From Phlebotomus papatasi (taxonomy: Eukaryota > Arthropoda > Insecta > Diptera > Psychodidae), in assembly GCF_024763615.1 (NCBI RefSeq), contig NC_077224.1, forward strand, positions 39,442,712-39,506,711: DNA of 64,000 nt, given 5' to 3'. The position numbers were made by a program, and so were the translations under genes. Below, one piece after another: positions 61,001 to 64,000 of this stretch. The notes beneath the pieces are model-generated. The model saw only the letters and a list, made by a program, of their open reading frames with translations, was not told the origin of the DNA and made no database searches. Every line of letters begins with the position of its first letter. The first letter of the stretch is position 1.

Positions 61001-63856
61001 TCACGATGAAAGATTGGCTTCAATGCATCGACTATCTAGGCATTTTTTACTACTAATAACAACTGGAACAAAGCACGATTTCTGTGACAACGATAAGGCT
61101 TTTTAGAGCGTCCATCCCTTTCATCGAAATATTTATATGCTTTACGGCTTCACAGCTCATTTTAAAACAATTTTTCACTTCACATTGACATTCTGGCCAT
61201 CACAAGTGATTTTGCTAGACTTCCGCTAGCCCCTTGAAAGTCCAATTTATCGCGTGATTTTACTATTAGGTGAGCACGAACAATTTTTTAGTTCCCAAAT
61301 TGTTCAGCTGAAACATTTTTTGATGCTACAACTGAGCACTAACGATCATGCGGAAGAACTTCTTCAGTCTATAGAACCTGATTTTTTTGAGCTCGTTTTC
61401 CAATATTCGATATGATCATTTAATACGTCACTGAATCTATTTTGAACAATTAGCTTCTTCACTTTAAATAGGACACCTGACCTGTATATTAGAATCGAGG
61501 GCTCCCGGACAAAATCCTGAAAGCTAAAATTTCTATAGCCAAGATTCCAAACTCCAAAATCACGAACAGTCAAAATCCGGAAAAGCCTAAACCAGAAAAG
61601 CCAAAAACCCAAAATTTTTAGTGTCATAGTTACTTCCACGATTGCACTTGTGTTTTCTCGAGGCTTTCTTTCGAAAGTTGGAGATTTTGGCATTCGAAAT
61701 TTTAGCGTACGAGATTCTGGCGTTCGAGATTTTGGTTTTCGGGATTTTTGCTTTTCGGGATTTTAGCTCTCGGTACTTCGACCTATATATTTTTGCATTC
61801 AGAATTTTCGTGTTCGAGATTTTAGCTTTCGAGATTTTTCCTTTCCGGATTTTGGCTTTTCTGGACTTTGGCTTTTCCAGATTTGGGCTTTCGAGTTGTT
61901 CGAATTCAGGATTTCAACTTATTCGAAATTTTGGAATTCGGAATTTTGGAGTTTGGAATTTTGGCTTTCGAGATTTTGCCTTTCTGTCCGTCAAATAATT
62001 TCGTCAGATATCTTTAAGATTTCTGCAGAAAATATCTACACTTCTGCTGAAAATCTGCAGATAAATCTGTAGATATTCCTACGAATTTTATTTGGGCTTG
62101 GAACAAAATTCATCAGAAAGTTTTTGAAGATTTTCTGACGAATCCTGGACCATACTCTGACGAAATTCTGTGGATATTTTGCCGATATTTTGCAGATTTT
62201 TTTTTACATTCCAGACTGTCCAGATAGTTATGTCTTAAAAGATGAAATATTTTTTCATTGAATTTCGTTTGCAAAACTCAATTGTGTGTTCTTTAGTGAT
62301 ATCACAGTGATATCATAACTAAAAGAATTCTGCAACGCCGTGTTATAAGTAGAGAATGGTGAAGTAAAAACTTCAAGCAGAGTGTCGACCTTAATTTCGT
62401 GTTTTTGTATCATTCCATGGACGCTATTTAAGAAATTAGTATTTTGCTCGCATCTTTTTAGTTATCTAAAATGTTTAATCGGCAATTTTTGTTAAGCAAA
62501 ACATACCATTTTCTTTATAACTTCTAGTTTCTTCATAAATCAACAATATTTTTGTGAAGTGATGGACACTATGCAGATTTTCTAGACAGAAATTCTGCCG
62601 AAAACCTACAGAATTTCTCTGAATATACCATTATAATTCAAAAAACCTCCGAGTAAAATTGGCAGGTTTTTAGCTTTTAGTGGATTTTAGCTTCTCGGGA
62701 TTTCGGCTTTTCGGGATTTTGGCTTTTCGGAATTTTGGCTATTCGGAATTTTGGCTCTTGGTACTTTTACCTATTCAAGATTTTTGCACTCGGAATTTTC
62801 GTGTTCGAGATTTTGCTCTTCTGGATTTTAGCTTTTCGGAATTTTGGCTTTTCGGAATTTTGGCTCTAGAGATTTTGGCCGATTATGATTTAACAAATTT
62901 GCTCCCAATGCTAGGCAAATATGCACAACACAGGAGTGTGTTGGCATATTCCCATTTTATGAATAATCCTGAAATTCAATCTTGGCGCTTCGTCAATTTG
63001 TTTTAAATTTACAGATTTCTGTATAATAGTAAAAACAGTAATAAATTTATTCAATTTTACAGTTCACACGAATCAATATCTTATAAATCTCACTAAAATG
63101 TTTGTGATTTCGATATTGTTTATTTAAAAATCACAAAGAGGTGCCAAGACAAAATATTGATAAAAACACTGCAAAATGTGATAATATTTTTAACACATAA
63201 CTGTAATATTGCAAGAAAATCCATTTCCCGAGAAATTTTCCATCAAGACAGATTTATATTCAATAATCAGTAAAGCTGACGAAAGATAAAAATAGAAATT
63301 TCGATAACATATTTGTGCAATCACATTACTCACTTATTCGCAGCTTTAGTTTAACTCTCTGTGGGCTAATTTGGACGATTCCTCCAGAGGCAGCAGCTCC
63401 AAATCCATAAGTGCTCCCACTGCTGGACGAACTTCCATAGTGTGAGGAAGAAGACGATGAGGCTTGATAGGAACTTCCACTGGAGCTGTATCCACTTGCA
63501 CTGTAGCCTCCAGCCATGGCTCCACCACCCTCAGCTGCAGCCCCACTGACTCTCCTTGTGAGTTCCATATTCAAAAGTGGGATCATCTCATTGTCTGGGT
63601 TGTAGGTGTATTCCTCAGGACACCTGGAATCCCCAACTCCATAACTTGGCTGGAAGCATCGTGGCAAATCGCCATAGTCTGCCTGTGGCTGAAGGCACCA
63701 CGCACAACTCTTGGTCTGGATGCAATCGTGACATGTGGCTTTGCTCACGCACGGATTCTGTGAGCTCAATTTCTCGGCCAATTGTCCATTGACCAGAAGA
63801 AAACTGAGTAGGAAGCAATAGATGCTCAGCACAGCAGAGCAACTATTTGAGGTCAT
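44125..63856 (-). CDS. mys: Integrin beta-PS (myospheroid), complete coding region of seven exons
   Basis: Integrin beta subunit, a single-pass surface receptor that pairs with alpha subunits, binds extracellular matrix and links it to actin through talin. Exons: 63856-63334, 60408-60180, 59945-59861 (3A) or 58745-58661 (3B), 53937-53503, 53432-53229, 50616-49591, 44190-44125. All introns are GT-AG and every junction keeps frame, giving 855 residues, close to my recollection of fly beta-PS. Domain order: signal peptide (1-24), PSI domain (34-80), Ser/Gly-rich loop (104-160), I-like domain with MIDAS DLSKS at 199-203 and ADMIDAS acids 206-207, hybrid domain, Cys-rich I-EGF repeats (about 509-715), beta-tail, membrane span (784-808), and a tail with NPIY (837-840) and NPTY (849-852). 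No frameshifts or missing key residues were seen. Confidence 0.97.
44507..44600. repeat. Two adjacent perfect hairpins
   Basis: ATAGAATTGTAAA (44507-44519) pairs with TTTACAATTCTAT (44523-44535). AAGGATCCCGAG (44572-44583) pairs with CTCGGGATCCTT (44589-44600) around ATCAA. The sequence between and around has GTCCGA/TCCGAC matches, so this may be a small fold-back element. Confidence 0.7.
44620..45790. repeat. Degraded CTCTACACATT / GAAAGAAATT MITE debris
   Basis: GGCCTCTACACATTGTGAGC at about 44624 and AATTGCTCTTAAATGTGTAA at 44690 form one unit. Similar CTACACATT and AATTTTCATCAAAA motifs recur to about 45000, and AATGTGGAGGC to 45810. An (ATT)n tract at 45190-45217 may be the tail of a non-LTR insertion. 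Confidence 0.45.
46694..47764. mobile_element. GGGGAAGTGCTTATAATTTTGG TIR element
   Basis: The 1067 bp element at 46696-47762 begins GGGGAAGTGCTTATAATTTT. The inverted right end reads GGGTAAGTGCTCATAATTTT. Both are flanked by TA. Motifs TTTTGGACA and TGTCCAAA recur inside. It carries a decayed pogo-type transposase fragment on the minus strand. Confidence 0.85.
46973..47217 (-). pseudogene. Fossil pogo-type transposase, DNA-binding region
   Basis: On the minus strand one frame reads YERDVARNALKGSRKGQGMS then ESARTW, matching the Y...D...A...V..G..S...A...F start of the psq-type helix-turn-helix in pogo transposases. After two stops a further frame reads LHEQEEDLVRLVHQMKNNGH then PIEAD. That matches the L...EE..LV..I..M...G.P segment before the catalytic domain. 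The catalytic core is missing. Its location inside a TA-flanked TIR element supports the call and suggests the GGGGAAGTGC-ended elements belong to the pogo/Tigger group (inference). Confidence 0.6.
47804..48066. repeat. hAT-type MITE, copy 2
   Basis: The element at 47812-48058 begins CAGGGGGTGACATTAG and ends ACGTCATGCTCCTG, flanked by the perfect 8-bp repeat GAAAAATT (47804-47811, 48059-48066). It is the inverted counterpart of 23215-23482, sharing GAGATATCTCCAAAACTACG in inverse. Confidence 0.88.
48120..48620. repeat. Dispersed AGATATCGACTTCCGG repeat, diverged copy
   Basis: GGTAAGAGATATCGACTTCC at 48138 and a second weaker GACATCAACTTTCGATTTCT at about 48350 mark two tandem units of the family at 4203-5165 and 33240-33960. 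Confidence 0.55.
49591..50616 (-). CDS. mys: Integrin beta exon 6: I-EGF repeats, membrane span, juxtamembrane tail
   Basis: This 1026 nt exon encodes residues 493-834, phase 0 at both ends (acceptor TTGCAG ending at 50617, donor GTAAGT from 49590). It starts IYPVGINESLIVDLQ and moves into the Cys-rich legs (CDCECEH, then repeated CSGRGTC, CSGPDHG, CSGNGEC I-EGF signatures). The beta-tail domain follows (CPTCSGRCHEFKDCVQCQMY onward). The span is MLGVVLGVIAAIVLIGLAIL plus LLW, then KLLTTINDRREFARFEKER, the talin- and alpha-subunit-contacting juxtamembrane helix. It is the least AT-rich stretch of the window. Shadow frames on both strands at 49582-50600 are not genes. Confidence 0.97.
51542..52170. 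repeat. Tandemly repeated TTCGTAAA-family MITE
   Basis: GTACTTTTTTTCACAAACAT starts at 51545, 51757 and 51963, giving unit lengths of about 212 and 206 bp. Each unit carries GTTCGTAAA and TTTACGAAC in inverted arrangement. The right border ends TTTTTTCTGTGTA like the family at 42080-42475. No matching left border is visible. Confidence 0.75.
52170..52390. repeat. GGGTAAAGTG-ended MITE
   Basis: The left end AGGGTAAAGTGGTACAAGTT and the right end ATATCACTTTACCCAATA are inverted. AAGTTGGACAG/TGTCCAACTTG also pair. Arms are imperfect. Confidence 0.6.
53229..53432 (-). CDS. mys: Integrin beta exon 5: hybrid domain segment
   Basis: 204 nt, residues 425-492, phase 0 at both ends. It starts KISSSVVMKDNAT and ends RDWFQTFQ. 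The acceptor TTTTACAG ends at 53433 and the donor GTAAGT starts at 53228. It contains the two cysteines around SSCLDGGKMVQTNKCDG, typical of the second half of the hybrid domain. It is separated from exon 4 by only 70 bp. Confidence 0.95.
53503..53937 (-). CDS. mys: Integrin beta exon 4: core of the I-like domain
   Basis: 435 nt, residues 280-424, phase 0 at both ends (acceptor AATACAG ending at 53938, donor GTAAGG from 53502). It opens EEVARASVSGNLDAPEGGFD, whose NLDAPEGG is the conserved metal-site loop (MIDAS and SyMBS residues) of beta subunits. It continues with RRLLVFSTDAGFHYAGDGKL and ECHLDKRGEYTH, and ends VEEEYN. Exons 3A and 3B both end in phase 0, so either can join it. Confidence 0.96.
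54380..54811. repeat. CAAATTTCGG-ended MITE, copy 2
   Basis: The left end TGTAAGTGTGCCAAATTTCG and the right end CCGGAATTTGGCACACTTAT are inverted matches. The body parallels 38077-38500 in the same orientation. Confidence 0.85.
54984..55034. repeat. (TA)n microsatellite
   Basis: About 25 uninterrupted TA units. Confidence 0.97.
55456..55733. repeat. pogo-type MITE, copy 2
   Basis: The element at 55458-55731 begins CAGTAGACTCTCGCTTATCC and ends GATAAGCGAGAGTCTACTG, with TA on both sides. It shares termini with 15939-16274. Confidence 0.88.
57209..57990. repeat. Dispersed repeat related to 4203-5165
   Basis: GCAAAGCATCCCAGCTTTGC at 57213 and ACCAAATCGGTTAAAAATAG with ACCCTCCAAAGTGGTTTGAC at 57740-57790 repeat the order seen at 4203-5165. 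It is diverged and in the same orientation. Confidence 0.7.
58661..58745 (-). CDS. mys: Integrin beta alternative exon 3B
   Basis: 85 nt, acceptor TTTGCAG-like (TGCAG ending at 58746), donor GTAAGT from 58660. After one base completing the split codon (AA|T, Asn) it reads LLAPCDNCAAPYGFRNVMRL then SKDTHYFS, exactly 28 codons. It has the same length, phase and CxxCxAPYGF.N.M.L pattern as exon 3A but differs at about half the other positions. The segment is the specificity-determining loop of the I-like domain. I recall that fly myospheroid has a comparable pair of alternative exons. Confidence 0.92.
58746..59860 (-). other. Intron between alternative exons 3A and 3B
   Basis: 1.1 kb. ATTGGCTAAAACTTTGAAT occurs twice (about 58940 and 59040), and ACATGTAATTAAATATTTGA with TTAAATATTTAATTACATGT (58883, 59098) form an inverted pair, so a small TIR element of about 235 bp lies here. 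No third alternative exon was seen. Confidence 0.55.
59861..59945 (-). CDS. mys: Integrin beta alternative exon 3A
   Basis: 85 nt, acceptor TTCTTCCAG ending at 59946, donor GTAAGT from 59860. One base completes the split codon (AA|A, Lys), followed by LENPCDGCEAPYGFKNHMAL then NMDTATFS (28 codons). The CDGC disulfide loop corresponds to the specificity-determining loop that contacts the alpha subunit and ligand in integrins. It lies 234 bp after exon 2 and 1.1 kb before 3B. Confidence 0.94.
60180..60408 (-). CDS. mys: Integrin beta exon 2: start of the I-like domain with MIDAS
   Basis: 229 nt, residues 175-250 plus two bases. The acceptor AATACAG ends at 60409 and the donor GTAAGA starts at 60179. 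The split codon with exon 1 gives Asn. It reads YPIDLYYLMDLSKSMEDD, containing the DxSxS metal-binding motif (DLSKS 199-203), then FRLGFGSFVDKVLMPYVSTV and PKK. An open frame starting at the internal Met (60388) misses the first eight residues of the exon. Confidence 0.96.
60575..60795. repeat. MITE Y, complete copy
   Basis: The 217 bp element at 60577-60793 begins GGGGAAAGTACTCTCCCTTC and ends in its inverse, with TA on both sides. It matches 34799-35013. Confidence 0.88.
61683..62884. repeat. TTTTGGCTTTCG minisatellite split by an interspersed repeat
   Basis: Units such as GATTTTGGCTTTCGGGATTT of about 16-20 bp repeat through 61683-61985 and again 62666-62884. The two arrays are separated by the repeat below. 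The frames read as repeated EILAFEILAF or FGILAF peptides and are not proteins. Confidence 0.85.
61986..62665. repeat. Interspersed repeat, copy 2 of 2
   Basis: A 680 bp copy of 1043-1731, same orientation, same termini (GTCCGTCAAAT... to ...GGCAGG), inserted cleanly within the minisatellite. Confidence 0.85.
63334..63856 (-). CDS. mys: Integrin beta exon 1: signal peptide, PSI domain, Ser/Gly loop
   Basis: 523 nt, residues 1-174 plus one base, donor GTGAGT from 63333. The ATG at 63856 is followed by a hydrophobic signal (SAVLSIYCFLLSFLLVNG). The PSI domain starts NPCVSKATCHDCIQTKSCAW. A long Ser/Gly/Tyr run covers residues about 104-160, which I recall also in fly beta-PS. The exon ends VQISPQRVKLKLRI. 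CAAAATG is an acceptable insect start context. A possible acceptor 11 bp upstream suggests a separate 5' UTR exon. Confidence 0.95.
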
Positions 63857-64000
63857 TTTGGCAGTTTCTACACAGAGAAAAAACAGACCAAAATATCAAA
63901 ATTAATGTCATCATTTTGTGATGGTACTTTCCGTATCTCTCTGACCCAATTCACATCACAAACATCATTCACACACCTTTTTGAAGGATATTGATTGACC
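63857..64000 (-). other. Integrin 5' flank with possible 5' UTR splice acceptor
   Basis: On the minus strand the pyrimidine-rich TTTTTTCTCTGTGTAG ends at 63868, 11 bases before the ATG. If used, transcription starts in an upstream exon beyond the window. No TATA box or initiator was recognised. Confidence 0.4.

Larger units (their letters stand above)
60409..63333 (-). other. Integrin intron 1
   Basis: 2.9 kb, GTGAGT donor at 63333. It carries MITE Y (60577-60793), a TTTTGGCTTTCG minisatellite in two pieces (61683-61985, 62666-62884) and the 680 bp interspersed repeat (61986-62665). Open frames here are translations of the minisatellite. Confidence 0.7.

Noticed and set aside
61642..61998. 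118-codon frame with repeated EILAF peptide
   Set aside because: Translation of the TTTTGGCTTTCG minisatellite. The frame at 62680-63006 has the same cause.
63464..63792. Plus-strand frames over integrin exon 1
   Set aside because: Antisense shadows of the exon; no independent support.

Overview
This 64 kb window is AT-rich animal DNA, almost certainly from a dipteran insect and perhaps a nematoceran such as a sand fly. The evidence is two recognisable developmental genes with insect-type sequences, GT-AG introns of 70 bp to several kb, and dense small DNA transposons. No bacterial genes, operons or CRISPR arrays are visible.

Two host genes are present and converge tail to tail. (1) The last coding exon of a Goosecoid-type K50 homeobox gene lies on + at 10641-10853. 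Its upstream exons are not in the window, so the last intron exceeds 10.6 kb. (2) A complete integrin beta-PS (myospheroid) coding region lies on - from 63856 down to 44125. It joins as seven coding exons into 855 residues with every junction in frame. Exon 3 exists as two alternatives (3A 59945-59861, 3B 58745-58661). Both are 85 nt, share phase, and encode two versions of the ligand-specificity loop of the I-like domain. The last exon is only 66 nt and carries both NPxY motifs of the cytoplasmic tail.

The rest is intron or intergenic DNA full of transposon debris. 1-10.6 kb (Goosecoid intron): a hAT-like MITE, a 689 bp repeat, a fossil pogo-type transposase and a piggyBac-like MITE. 11-17.7 kb: small palindromic MITEs and a tRNA-derived SINE abutting a pogo-type MITE. 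17.7-22.5 kb: a four-level nest of TA-flanked elements, the innermost long one carrying a spliced 100-codon reading frame. 22.5-24.9 kb: a cluster of fold-back elements, one split by a younger MITE. 26.4-28.1 kb: a 1.66 kb near-perfect palindrome of Tc1-like arms. 28.5-44 kb: further TIR elements, a decayed non-LTR retrotransposon and a two-part repeat block shared with 3.8 kb. 44-64 kb: integrin introns with more MITEs, a second pogo fossil, and a minisatellite interrupted by the second copy of the 689 bp repeat.

Most of the element calls rest on matching terminal inverted repeats and target duplications read directly from the sequence. Family names are inferences from termini and short protein motifs. 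Non-coding stretches where nothing was recognised are stated as such.
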